From NCBI GenBank assembly GCA_963744575.1, contig CAVUUF010000025.1, forward strand, positions 248,001 to 312,000: a stretch of 64,000 nt of DNA. Direction: 5' to 3'. Positions 17,936-26,386 of this stretch are shown piece after piece. This DNA is from Palsa-504 sp963744575. GTDB lineage: Bacteria > Actinomycetota > Actinomycetes > Streptosporangiales > Streptosporangiaceae. Position 1 is the stretch's first letter, and every line of letters begins with the position of its first letter. The notes below the pieces were generated by a model. That model worked only from the letters and a program-made list of their open reading frames with translations, had not been told where the DNA came from and searched no databases. The translations under genes were made by a program, and so were the position numbers.

Positions 17936-18885
17936 TCCGCGCCGCCGATCCGCAGCCGCGGGTTGAGCAAGGTCAGCAGCAGGTCCGCGGCCAGCGTGGC
18001 CAGCACGTAGACCACGCCGATAACGAGGACCCCGGCCTCCAGCATCGCGAAGTCCTTGGCCTGGGCGGCCTTGTAGATCAGGTTCCCCAGGCCCTGGTAG
18101 TTGAACAGCGTCTCCACCACCACCAGGCCGCCGATCAGGTAACCGGTCTGGGTCGCGATCACCGTGATGGTTGGCAGCAGCGAGTTACGCAGGATATGCC
18201 GGCGGATCACCGTGCTCCGCGGCAGCCCCTTGAGCACCGCGGTGCGGGCGTAGTCCGAGTTCAGCGCCTCGATGGTCCCCGCCCTGGCCATACGAGCAAT
18301 GTAGCCGAACAAGACGAAAACGAGCGGTATCACCGGCAAGATCAAGTGCCGGAACTGGCTCCAGGCTCCGGCACCGGCCCCCGCCGAGGCGGTGACCGGC
18401 AGCGCCTTCAGCGCCACGCCGAACACCACGATGACCACGATGCCGGACACGAACTCGGGCACGCTGGACAGCGAGAGCCCGGTCACCGAAATGACCCGGT
18501 CCACCCCGCGGCCGGCGTAGAGCGCGGCGGTCACGCCGCCGATGATGCCGAGCGGTACCACGATCACGAACGCGAGCAGGGCCAGCTTCACCGAGTTGAT
18601 CAGCGCGGCCCGGACAAACGGCTCGACCGCGCTCCGGTAGGTGTACGACGTGCCGAAATTCCCGTGCAGCAGGCCGCCGAGCCAGCTCAGGTACCTGGTC
18701 AGCAGCGGCCGGTCCACGCCGAGCTGGTGATCGAGGGCCTGCACGGAGCTTGGCGAGGCGAGGTTGCCGAGGGTGGCGCGGCCGGGATCGCCGGGGAGGA
18801 TCTGGCCCGCGCAGAATACGATCAAGCTGAGAATCCACAGCGTAAGGATCATCAGCCCGAGGCGCCTCAGAAGGAACATAGCCAT
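17932..18885 (-). CDS. ABC permease, DppB type
   Basis: First gene of the importer operon, 317 residues with six predicted membrane helices. Diagnostic features are the N-terminal FLLRRLGLMILTLWILSLIVFCAGQILPGDP and the EAA loop (YARTAVLKGLPRSTVIRRHILRNSLLPTITV). It belongs to the OppB/DppB/nickel-permease group. A GGAGG sequence lies just before the ATG 18885 (ATGGCTATG). The 86-bp gap to the divergent lyase-like gene must hold both promoters. Confidence 0.9.
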   Translation of the reverse strand: MAMFLLRRLGLMILTLWILSLIVFCAGQILPGDPGRATLGNLASPSSVQALDHQLGVDRPLLTRYLSWLGGLLHGNFGTSYTYRSAVEPFVRAALINSVKLALLAFVIVVPLGIIGGVTAALYAGRGVDRVISVTGLSLSSVPEFVSGIVVIVVFGVALKALPVTASAGAGAGAWSQFRHLILPVIPLVFVLFGYIARMARAGTIEALNSDYARTAVLKGLPRSTVIRRHILRNSLLPTITVIATQTGYLIGGLVVVETLFNYQGLGNLIYKAAQAKDFAMLEAGVLVIGVVYVLATLAADLLLTLLNPRLRIGGAE

Positions 18886-18971
18886 CTCTGGCCTCCTTGA
18901 TGCTGGGCCGCCTCACGTGGCACATCCTTGGGCGGCAGAGCTTAGCTCAGTTATAGATGGGTGAGCAATCA
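18886..18971. promoter_or_regulatory. Divergent promoter region between ABC importer and lyase-like gene
   Basis: This is an 86-bp gap between the ABC operon start and ATG 18972. It contains a relatively AT-rich stretch (GCTCAGTTATAGATGG) compatible with a -10 region for the rightward operon. A divergent layout suggests shared regulation. No clear operator palindrome was found. Confidence 0.4.
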
Positions 18972-20441
18972 ATGACGATCACGCTCAACGGAAGTGACCT
19001 GACTGTTACCCAGGTCATCGCGGCTGCCCGGCACGGTGAGGCCGTCGCGCTGGCGCCCGGGGCCATCGCGGCCATGCGCCAGGCGCGCACGGTGGTGCAG
19101 GCGGCACTGGGGCAGGGCGAGCCAGTTTACGGCCTGACCACGGGGGTCGGCGAGCGTAAGGCGTACCTGCTCGACCCGGCCGAACGGCAGCGGTTCAACC
19201 ACCGCCTGGTGCTCAACCACCGGATCGCGCAGGGCGACGTCGCCCCGGCCAACGTGGTCCGCGGCGCGATGCTCTGCCTGGCCAACAGCTACGCCAAGGG
19301 AGTGACCGGCGTCCGCCCCGAACTGGCCGAGATGATCGTCACGCTGCTCAACGAGGGGTTCGCGCCGGCGGTGCGCCGGCTGGGCTCGGTCGGCCAGGGG
19401 GACCTCGGCCCGATGGCCGACCTGGCCCACGGGCTGATTTCCCGCAGCGGCTTCGAGGTGGCCGAGAACGAGGGACTGGCCCTGGTCAGCAGCAACGCCT
19501 TCACCACGGCCTGGGCCTGCATGGCCATCGCCGACGCGCAGACCTTGCTGGACGTGTTCGACGTGGCGGGCGCGCTGGACCTGGAGGCGTTCGGCGCCAA
19601 CCTTGCCTGCCTGCACCCGGTCATCGAGCAGACCCGCCCGTTCCCCGGACTGGCGGCCACGCTGCGCGAACTGCGCCTCCTGCTGCGGGGCAGCTACCTG
19701 TGGCGGGCGGGCGCAGCCAGGTTCCTGCAGGACCCGCTGACCTTCCGCTGCATCCCGCACATTCACGGCGCGGCCAGGGACGCGCTGGCCTACACGCGGA
19801 ACATCTTGCAGGTCGAGCTGAACTCCTCGCAGTCCAACCCGGTCGTGGTGATGCCCGCCGGAAATGAGCCGGGCCGGATCGTCTCGGTCGGCAACTTCGA
19901 CATCGGCCCGCTCGCCGCCGCGCTCGACTTCCTCCGCATCGCGCTCGCCCCGGTGGTGACCAGCGCGAACGAGCGCGCGGTCAAGCTCCTGCAGGCGCCC
20001 TTCTCCGGGCTGGCCGCCGGCCTGGCGGCCGCCGCCGCTACGCCCGACGACGCGCTGTCCGAGCTGGCCACCTCGGGCCAGGCCATCACCATGGAGGCCC
20101 GCACGCTGGCCCATCCGGTGTCCTACGAGATGGCCAGCTCGGTCAAGGGGGAGGGCATCGAGGACCGGGCCACGATGGCGCCGCTGTCGGCGCGCCGGCT
20201 GGCCGACATGGTCCAGCTGTGCGCCCGGGTGGCCGCGATCGAGTTCGTCGTCGCCGCTCAGGCCATCGACCTGCGCGCACTGTCCGCGGCGGATGGGGGC
20301 CCGCTCGGCCTCGGCACGGACCGCGCCTACCGGATGATCCGGGAGCTCGTCCCGTTCACCCCGGCCGACAGCACGCTGCCGGCCGACCTGGAGCCGCTGG
20401 TCGAGCTGATCACCAGGGGAGACCTGACCCCGGCCGCGTGA
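18972..20441 (+). CDS. Histidine/aromatic ammonia-lyase-fold protein lacking the MIO triad
   Basis: About 489 residues with clear HAL/PAL-family architecture: Tyr53 in YGLTTGVG, the four-helix core, QDPLTFRCIPHIHGAARDALAY, and EMASSVKGEGIEDRATMAP near the C-terminus. The usual MIO-forming segment GSVGASGDLAPL is instead GSVGQGDLGPM (residues 138-148), so the Ala-Ser-Gly triad that cyclises into the electrophilic cofactor is absent. Normal ammonia elimination is therefore unlikely. Ergothionase, which releases trimethylamine from ergothioneine, is a known HAL-fold enzyme reported to work without MIO, so a betaine-type histidine substrate is plausible. ATG 18972 is preferred over 18957 because GGTGAG sits 6 nt before it. 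Confidence 0.8.
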   Translation: MTITLNGSDLTVTQVIAAARHGEAVALAPGAIAAMRQARTVVQAALGQGEPVYGLTTGVGERKAYLLDPAERQRFNHRLVLNHRIAQGDVAPANVVRGAMLCLANSYAKGVTGVRPELAEMIVTLLNEGFAPAVRRLGSVGQGDLGPMADLAHGLISRSGFEVAENEGLALVSSNAFTTAWACMAIADAQTLLDVFDVAGALDLEAFGANLACLHPVIEQTRPFPGLAATLRELRLLLRGSYLWRAGAARFLQDPLTFRCIPHIHGAARDALAYTRNILQVELNSSQSNPVVVMPAGNEPGRIVSVGNFDIGPLAAALDFLRIALAPVVTSANERAVKLLQAPFSGLAAGLAAAAATPDDALSELATSGQAITMEARTLAHPVSYEMASSVKGEGIEDRATMAPLSARRLADMVQLCARVAAIEFVVAAQAIDLRALSAADGGPLGLGTDRAYRMIRELVPFTPADSTLPADLEPLVELITRGDLTPAA

Positions 20442-20712
20442 GCCGGATCCGTGCCGTTCCGCCGGCACCACGCCGCCGAACCCGCCGGACATCTGCTGGC
20501 CGGCCAGCAGGTGGCCGGGATGGCCGGCGGGTCTGCTGAGGGTCCCGGCGGTGAACACCTCGCCATCGGCGTGCACCTCCACGCGGTCGGCGAGGGGTAC
20601 TCCGACCACGACACTGGCCCTGCCCCGCCCAACCGGTGCACCATGGTGCGGTCAGGACCCGCCGCTACGCAGGCGATGACCGATGGTCGCGCCCGACCCC
20701 CAGGAGCCGTTT

Positions 20713-22002
20713 GTGTCAGCCATTGACGGGTTTGTGATCGTGCCGAAGCCGGCGGCGCACTTCGGCGCCGGCGCGATTGGGCAACTGCCGTCCATCGTCC
20801 GCGGGGCCGGCGCGGAAGCCGTGGTCGTGGTGACCGACGAGGCGCTGGCGTCGACGCCGGTGATCGCGACGGTCAGGGCCATGCTGGCCGAGGCCGGCCT
20901 GCCGGCCCGGATGTTCTCCGGCGTGCACCCGAACCTCACCACCGACGACCTGGCCGCGGGCGCCGCCGCGGTGGCCGAAGCGGCCGCGGGCGCCGCCGCC
21001 GTCGTCAAGGCCGCCGCCGTCGCCGCGACCCTGAGACCCTCCGCGCCCCTGGCTGCCCCGCCCGCTTCGGTCCGCCGGGCGCGGTCCGCCCCCGCGGCGC
21101 CGCTGGCCACGCGGATCGCGCTGGTCGCGGTGGGCGGGGGATCAGCCATCGACGCGGCCAAGGGTATCGCGATCGCCGCGGTCAACCCGGAGCGCGGCCG
21201 GGACCTGGACTACCGCCGGGGTGTCACCGTGCCCGCGCTGCGCGTCGTGGCGGTGCCCACGACGGCCGGGCCGGGCGCGGAGACCAACGCCTTCGCCGCG
21301 GTGACCGACCCGGCGGCCGGCCGCAAGTTCTACGTCGGCCACGCGAGCTCGATGCCGGCCGCCGCCATCCTCGACCCGGCGCTGACCGTGGGCCTGCCGC
21401 CCGCGCTGACCGCCGCGGCCGGCCTGGACGCCCTGACCAGCGCGCTGGAGTCCTACCTGTCCGTGCGCCCCAACCCGTGGTCGGACGGGATCGCGCTGCA
21501 GGTGATCCGCATGATCGCCAGGCACCTGCCGCGCGCCTGCGCGGACGGCACGGACCTGGCGGCCCGGTCGCAGCTGCTGCTGGCCGCGCACATGGCGGGC
21601 GTCGCGACGGCCAACAGCCGCCCGGGCCTGTGCTACGCGATCGGCCACTCGCTCGGCGGCCGGCCAGACGTCGCGCCCGGGGCGGCGCTGGCCGCGCTGC
21701 TGCCCGAGGTGCTCCGCTTCAACCTGCCGGTGCGGGCCCAGCGGATGGCCGACGTCGCCTTCGCCCTCGGTGCCGGTGACACCGAGGCGGACACCTGGGT
21801 CAACGCCGAGGCCGCCATCGGTGCCGTCACCGCGCTGCGGGACGAGGTGGGGCTGAGCGGGGGGATCGGCGATCTCGGCGTCACCGAGGCCGACTTCGGC
21901 CGGATCGCTGCCGCCGCCCTGGACGACGAGATGCTGGCCGGCGCCCCGCGCCCGCCGGACACCGACGACATCCGCGCCATCCTGCTGGCCTGCGTGGGCT
22001 AG
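20713..22002 (+). CDS. Iron-containing alcohol-dehydrogenase-fold protein with lost metal ligands
   Basis: The NAD-binding GGGSAIDAAK (residues 141-150) and the PTTAGPGAETNAFA and LDALTSALESY motifs place this 429-residue protein in the Fe-ADH superfamily. By eye, the metal ligands of FucO-type enzymes are Asp (kept, Asp239), and three His replaced by Ser243, Tyr308 and Pro322; the conserved catalytic-region His312 is kept. A roughly 45-residue Ala/Pro-rich insertion (about 86-135) precedes the GGGS motif. Start GTG 20713 has AGGAG six bases upstream. It lies between the lyase-like gene and hutI, so it likely acts in the same pathway, but the reaction is unknown. Confidence 0.75.
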   Translation: MSAIDGFVIVPKPAAHFGAGAIGQLPSIVRGAGAEAVVVVTDEALASTPVIATVRAMLAEAGLPARMFSGVHPNLTTDDLAAGAAAVAEAAAGAAAVVKAAAVAATLRPSAPLAAPPASVRRARSAPAAPLATRIALVAVGGGSAIDAAKGIAIAAVNPERGRDLDYRRGVTVPALRVVAVPTTAGPGAETNAFAAVTDPAAGRKFYVGHASSMPAAAILDPALTVGLPPALTAAAGLDALTSALESYLSVRPNPWSDGIALQVIRMIARHLPRACADGTDLAARSQLLLAAHMAGVATANSRPGLCYAIGHSLGGRPDVAPGAALAALLPEVLRFNLPVRAQRMADVAFALGAGDTEADTWVNAEAAIGAVTALRDEVGLSGGIGDLGVTEADFGRIAAAALDDEMLAGAPRPPDTDDIRAILLACVG

Positions 22003-22006
22003 CGCC

Positions 22007-23200
22007 ATGCCCCCGAATCAGAGCCAGGCGCGGGAAAGCACGCTGATCACCGGCATCGGCGAACTGGTCACCAACGACGGCGGTGGCTACGCCGCGCTGA
22101 CCGACGCGGCGCTGGTCATGGCCGGGGGCACGGTGGCGTGGACCGGGCCAGCGTCCCGGGCTCCTGCCGCCGACGCGGCGGTGGACGCGGCCGGGCGGGC
22201 CGTGCTGCCCGGGTTCGCCGACTCGCACGCGCACCTGGTCTTCGCGGGGGAGCGGAGCGCGGAGTTCGCCGCCCGGATGGCGGGCCGCCCGTACCGGGCC
22301 GGCGGCATCCTGGTCACGGTCGAGGCGACCCGCGCCGCCTCCGACGCCGTGCTGCGCGCGAACCTGCGGCGGCTGGCCGCCGAGATGCTCCGCCAGGGCA
22401 CGACCACGTTCGAGTGCAAGTCCGGGTACGGGCTCACCGTGCCGGACGAGGCGCGCGGGCTGGCGCTCGCCGCCGAGGTCACCCCCGAGGTCACCTACCT
22501 CGGCGCGCACGTGCTGCCACCCGAGTACGCCGGCGACCCGGCCGGCTACGTCGACCTGGTGTGCGGCCCGATGCTGGACGCCTGCGCGCCGTCGGCCCGC
22601 TGGGTCGACGTGTTCTGCGAGGACGGGGCGTTCGGCGCCGACGCGGCCACGGCGGTGCTGGCGGCGGGCCGGGCTGCGGGCCTGGGCGCCCGGGTGCACG
22701 CGAATCAGCTCGGGCCGGGCCCGGGCGTCCGGGTGGCGGCCGAGGCGGGAGCCGCCTCGGCCGACCACTGCACGTTCCTGACCGGCGCCGACGTGGACGC
22801 GCTGGCCTCGGCGTCGGTGGTCGCGACGCTGCTGCCCGGTGCGGAGTTCGGCACCAGGCAGCCGTTCCCCGACGCGCGCCGGCTGCTCGACGCGGGCGTC
22901 ACGGTGGCCCTGGCCACCGACTGCAACCCGGGTTCGTCGTTCACCAGCAGCATGCCGTTCTGTATCGCGCTCGCGGTCCGCGAGATGCGGATGACCACCG
23001 AGGAGGCGGTCTGGGCCGCCACCGCGGGCGGCGCCCGGGCGCTGCGCCGGACCGACATCGGCCATCTCGGCCCGGGCGCCCGGGCCGACCTGATCCTGCT
23101 GGACGCGCCGTCCCACGCCTACCTGGCCTACCGCCCCGGCGTCCCGCAGATCGCCGCCGTCTGGCAGGCCGGCCGCCTGGTCGCGGGCGCGGTTCCGTAG
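22007..23200 (+). CDS. hutI: Imidazolonepropionase (HutI)
   Basis: The 397-residue protein matches HutI throughout: the metal-binding His74-x-His76 in FADSHAHLVFAGERSAEFAARMAGRPY, GTTTFECKSGYGL, TYLGAHVLPPEYAG, VHANQLGPG, SADHCTFL, and ATDCNPGSSFTSSMPFC with the metal Asp. HutI opens the imidazolone ring of 4-imidazolone-5-propanoate to N-formimino-L-glutamate in histidine catabolism. It begins 4 nt after the ADH-like stop and is in the same direction as the lyase-like gene. No hutU, hutF or hutG is in the window. The substrate could be a modified imidazolone if the pathway starts from a histidine derivative. Confidence 0.88.
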   Translation: MPPNQSQARESTLITGIGELVTNDGGGYAALTDAALVMAGGTVAWTGPASRAPAADAAVDAAGRAVLPGFADSHAHLVFAGERSAEFAARMAGRPYRAGGILVTVEATRAASDAVLRANLRRLAAEMLRQGTTTFECKSGYGLTVPDEARGLALAAEVTPEVTYLGAHVLPPEYAGDPAGYVDLVCGPMLDACAPSARWVDVFCEDGAFGADAATAVLAAGRAAGLGARVHANQLGPGPGVRVAAEAGAASADHCTFLTGADVDALASASVVATLLPGAEFGTRQPFPDARRLLDAGVTVALATDCNPGSSFTSSMPFCIALAVREMRMTTEEAVWAATAGGARALRRTDIGHLGPGARADLILLDAPSHAYLAYRPGVPQIAAVWQAGRLVAGAVP

Positions 23201-23213
23201 CCGGGCCCGCGGA

Positions 23214-23759
23214 TCAGGGCTGCGGGCTCAGGTAATGGCGGCGGAAGCGGACGAGCGGCGCACCCGAGGCGGCCACGTAGGGGACGCCGCTGATCCGGGC
23301 GATGACCAGCAGGTGATCCCCGGCCGGGATGAGCCGCTCGGCCGAGCACTCCAGCGCGGCCAGGCCGCCGTCTGGGATCAGCGCCCCGGAGGCCGGGCCG
23401 CGCCGGTACGGCACGTCGTCGAGCATCCGCCGGGCGCCGGGCCGGCCCGCGGCGGCGAACCGCCCGGCCAGCATCCGCTGCCCGGCCGAGAGCAGGGTGA
23501 CCGCGAATCGCCTGACCGGCTGCTCCGCCCGGCCGAACAGCTCCGCCGGATACGACCCGTCCATCAGCGACACCAGCGCCAGCGGCGGATCCGCCGACAC
23601 CGGGCAGAACGCGCTGACCGTCGCCCCGACGTCGTCCCGGCCGTCGGCCACCGTCAGCAGCGTGACCGCACCCGCCCACGCGTCCCACGCCCCGGCCGCA
23701 TCCGCCCCTGCCGTTACCGGGGCATCAGAGCCGGTCCGTTCGGTCAATGGATTATCCAC
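23214..23759 (-). CDS. Flavin reductase-like domain protein
   Basis: 181 residues with the FMN-binding split-barrel pattern of flavin reductases: WAGAVTLLTVADGRDDVGATVSAFCPVSADPPLALVSL, RRFAVTLLSAGQ and LIPAGDHLLVIARI. Such enzymes supply reduced flavin to monooxygenases or reduce flavins with NAD(P)H. No partner oxygenase is adjacent. It starts at GTG 23759, overlapping the sppA 3' end by 16 nt, so it is expressed from the sppA transcript, and it converges on hutI. Confidence 0.8.
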   Translation of the reverse strand: MDNPLTERTGSDAPVTAGADAAGAWDAWAGAVTLLTVADGRDDVGATVSAFCPVSADPPLALVSLMDGSYPAELFGRAEQPVRRFAVTLLSAGQRMLAGRFAAAGRPGARRMLDDVPYRRGPASGALIPDGGLAALECSAERLIPAGDHLLVIARISGVPYVAASGAPLVRFRRHYLSPQP

Positions 23760-25468
23760 CGGCCCGGGAGCGTCAGCGGCCCGTACGGCGACAGGCCGGC
23801 CCGGGCCGCGAGCCGCCCGGCGGGGCCCCAGGCGTCGGCGAAGCCGAGGTCGAGGGCGGCCGCGGCGGGGCGCGATTCGCTCGACTCCGGCGGGCGCACC
23901 TGATCCAGCGGGGTCAGCCGGGGGAAGACGCGCAGCGGCGCGGCGGCGGGCAGCCCGGCCCGGCGGCGGGCGATCTCGGTCGCGGCCGCCATCCCGCCGA
24001 GCTCGTCGACCAGGCCGTTATGCGCGGCGTCGGCGCCGGTCCAGACCCGGCCCCGGGCGATCTCGTGCACCCGCTCCACCGTCATCCGGCGGCCCTCGGC
24101 CACCTTCGCGGTGAAGTCGCGGTAGGTCGCGTCGAGCCAGGTGTTGAGCCGCTGCCACTCCTCCTCGCTGAACGGGTGGGTGGGCGTGAACATGGTCGCA
24201 TTCTGGCCCACGGACACCGAATCGGTGGTGATGCCGGCCCGGCCGAACGCCTCCTCGAACACGGGCTTCCCGGCGATCACGCCGATCAACCCGGTCAGCG
24301 TGCCCGGCTGCGCCACGATGACGTCGGCCGCCATCGAGATGTAGTACCCGCCGGAGGCCGCCACGTCGCTCATCGACACCACGACCGGCTTGCCCGCCGC
24401 GCGGGTCCTGACCACCTCGCGCCAGATCGTGTCGGACGCGACGGCCGAACCGCCGGGGCTGTTGACCCGCAGCACCACCGCGCGGACCCGGTCGTCCGAG
24501 GTGGCCGAGCGCAGCGCGGAGGACACCGTGTCGGAGCCGATCGAGCTGCCGCCGATCGGGCTCCGGCTGCTGCGCCCCTGCCTGATCGGCCCGGACGCGT
24601 AGATCACCGCGACGAAGCGCTCGCGCGGGTTGGGCAGCCTGCGCGCCCGCTGGGCCAGCGTGTGCGCCCGCTGGTAGCGCGCGACGTACTGCAGGATCGC
24701 GTCCTTGCCTGCCTCCTTGCGCACGTCCGCGTACACCTCGTCCCGGTAGCCGAGCGCGTCCACCAGGCCTTCGGCCAGCGCGTCGGCGGCCAGGAACGGC
24801 CCGCGGTCGAGCAGATCGCGGGCCTGTTCGGCGGTCTTGCCGCGGTGTTCGGCGATGGCCGCGGTGATCTGCTCGGCGACCGAGACCGCCAGCCGTTCGG
24901 CTGCCTCCCGGGCCGGGCCGGTGAAGCCGCGCTCGGTCAGGTTGTCCGCGGCCGACTTGTACTCGTACCGTTTGGCGCTCTGGAAGCCGACGCCGATCTT
25001 GGCCAGCGCGTCGTGCAGGAACAACTGCTCGACCGCGACGCCGGTGAGCCCGACCGAGCCGGACGGCTGCAGGTAGATCCGGTCGAACGCGGTGGCCAGG
25101 TAATAAGGTACGTTGCCGTGGGTGAACTCGCCGAAGGTCTCGGCCCAGGCCACGGTGAGCTTGCCCGACTCGCGGAATTCGGCGATCGCCTCGCGGATCT
25201 CCTGTATCCGGGCCAGCCCGATCCGGCCGCCGCTCACCTTGACCACCAGCGCGCGAACCCGGTCGTCCTGGCGCGCCCGGTGCAGTCCCTCGATGAGGTC
25301 GGGCAGCCGCAACTTGCGCCGGGACATGAACGCGGACAGCGGGTCCATGACCGGCCCCTCGGCGATCCCGTCGGTCAGATCGAGCTCGAGAATCAGCGGC
25401 GCCGTCTGGCGCTGCCATAGCCTGGAGACCTGTTCGGTGATTTGCCGGGCGAGTTGCACGTCTGCCAT
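23744..25468 (-). CDS. sppA: Signal peptide peptidase SppA, 67-kDa type (S49)
   Basis: The 574-residue protein has two tandem S49 domains. The catalytic dyad is present: Lys171 in YEYKSAADN in the N-domain and nucleophile Ser372 in SDVAASGGYYISMAADVI in the C-domain, the arrangement of E. coli SppA. It lacks an obvious N-terminal membrane helix, unlike the E. coli enzyme, so attachment may be peripheral. It cleaves residual signal peptides in the membrane. The gene is upstream of and overlapping the flavin reductase gene. Confidence 0.88.
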   Translation of the reverse strand: MADVQLARQITEQVSRLWQRQTAPLILELDLTDGIAEGPVMDPLSAFMSRRKLRLPDLIEGLHRARQDDRVRALVVKVSGGRIGLARIQEIREAIAEFRESGKLTVAWAETFGEFTHGNVPYYLATAFDRIYLQPSGSVGLTGVAVEQLFLHDALAKIGVGFQSAKRYEYKSAADNLTERGFTGPAREAAERLAVSVAEQITAAIAEHRGKTAEQARDLLDRGPFLAADALAEGLVDALGYRDEVYADVRKEAGKDAILQYVARYQRAHTLAQRARRLPNPRERFVAVIYASGPIRQGRSSRSPIGGSSIGSDTVSSALRSATSDDRVRAVVLRVNSPGGSAVASDTIWREVVRTRAAGKPVVVSMSDVAASGGYYISMAADVIVAQPGTLTGLIGVIAGKPVFEEAFGRAGITTDSVSVGQNATMFTPTHPFSEEEWQRLNTWLDATYRDFTAKVAEGRRMTVERVHEIARGRVWTGADAAHNGLVDELGGMAAATEIARRRAGLPAAAPLRVFPRLTPLDQVRPPESSESRPAAAALDLGFADAWGPAGRLAARAGLSPYGPLTLPGRWIIH

Positions 25469-25514
25469 GCGGCCAGCTTACGGTGCGGAGGAGATCGGGA
25501 TCGGCGGACATCCG

Positions 25515-26099
25515 GTGACGATCGTCGTAGATGTCGCGAACGTGATGGGCTCGCGTCCCGACGGCTGGTGGCGGGACCGGGCCGGCGCCGCCGTCCGGCT
25601 GCACGACCAGATCACCCGCCTGGCCGCCAGCGGCCGCGCGACCCTGCCCGACGACGCCCGCCCGCCGGGGGCGGCCGAACGACCAGGGTTCGTCATAGTG
25701 CTCGAGGGCGCCGCCAAGGCCGCCGCCGCCCGCATCTCGTCCGGAGAGCCCGCTCCGCCCGGTCCAGATCAGCCCGGTCCAGATCAGCCCGGTCCAGATC
25801 AGCCCGGTCCAGATCAGCCCGGTCTCGGCGGGCAAGGTCTCGCCGGGCAAGGTCTCGGCGCGCCCGGGCTCGATCCGCCCGGTCACGGCGGATCCGGGGC
25901 GGCGGGTCCCCCGCGGTCCGGGGAGGTGCGCGTGGTGCAGGCGCGCGGCTCCGGGGACGACGCGATCGTGGCCGTGGTGCGCGAACTGCCCGGCCGGCGC
26001 GTGGTCGTGACCGCCGACCGGGAACTGCGCGCGCGCGTGGCGGCGGCCGGCGCCACAGTGGCCGGCCCTGGCTGGCTCCTCGGCCTGCTCAAGGACTGA
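25515..26099 (+). CDS. NYN/PIN-like nuclease-fold protein with Pro-Gly repeat insert
   Basis: The N-terminus IVVDVANVMGSRPDGWWRDRAGAAVRL and the C-terminal part VVTADRELRARVAAAGATVAGPGWLLGLL match the NYN/YacP-like PIN fold, with acidic residues at Asp6 and in VTADREL. Such proteins are probable RNases, but activity here is unproven. A Pro/Gly-rich central segment (about residues 75-135) includes four exact copies of PGPDQ followed by L-x-G-Q-G units, and is best seen as a linker expanded by slippage. Start GTG 25515. It diverges from sppA with only about 46 bp between. Confidence 0.65.
   Translation: MTIVVDVANVMGSRPDGWWRDRAGAAVRLHDQITRLAASGRATLPDDARPPGAAERPGFVIVLEGAAKAAAARISSGEPAPPGPDQPGPDQPGPDQPGPDQPGLGGQGLAGQGLGAPGLDPPGHGGSGAAGPPRSGEVRVVQARGSGDDAIVAVVRELPGRRVVVTADRELRARVAAAGATVAGPGWLLGLLKD
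25758..25817 (+). repeat. Four exact 15-bp tandem repeats inside the NYN-like gene
   Basis: The unit CCCGGTCCAGATCAG occurs four times without a mismatch, encoding repeated Pro-Gly-Pro-Asp-Gln in frame. Exact identity suggests a recent slippage expansion. Related degenerate units (GGTCTCGGCGGGCAA) follow to about 25862. Confidence 0.9.
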
Positions 26100-26386
26100 A
26101 CTCCGGGACTTGAGCCAGGGACCGAGTTTCCGGACTGAGCTTGCGTGGGCTTCGCGCCTGGTCGCGGGCTAGTTGAGCGAATCGGGTGCTCGGGCCGCCG
26201 GCCCGTTCAACCGGGTGGCGCCAGTTCCCCTCCGGCGTCGGCGCACTGGGTCGCCGGAGCAAGCATCGTGACAGCCAGCGAGCCTCACTCGCCCGATGTA
26301 GCCACATAAGTACGGTTTGGAAATGCTGTGAGCACCGGCTTAACTGATCAGGCGGACTGCTCCGAACGACGAAACGGTAGAGGCCT
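26100..26386. other. Intergenic region before small membrane protein
   Basis: 287 bp with no convincing ORF, tRNA or terminator. Short imperfect hairpins exist (CGGGC-CGCCG-GCCCG near 26190). The last 100 bp are less GC-rich and probably hold the promoter of the small membrane-protein gene. Confidence 0.4.
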
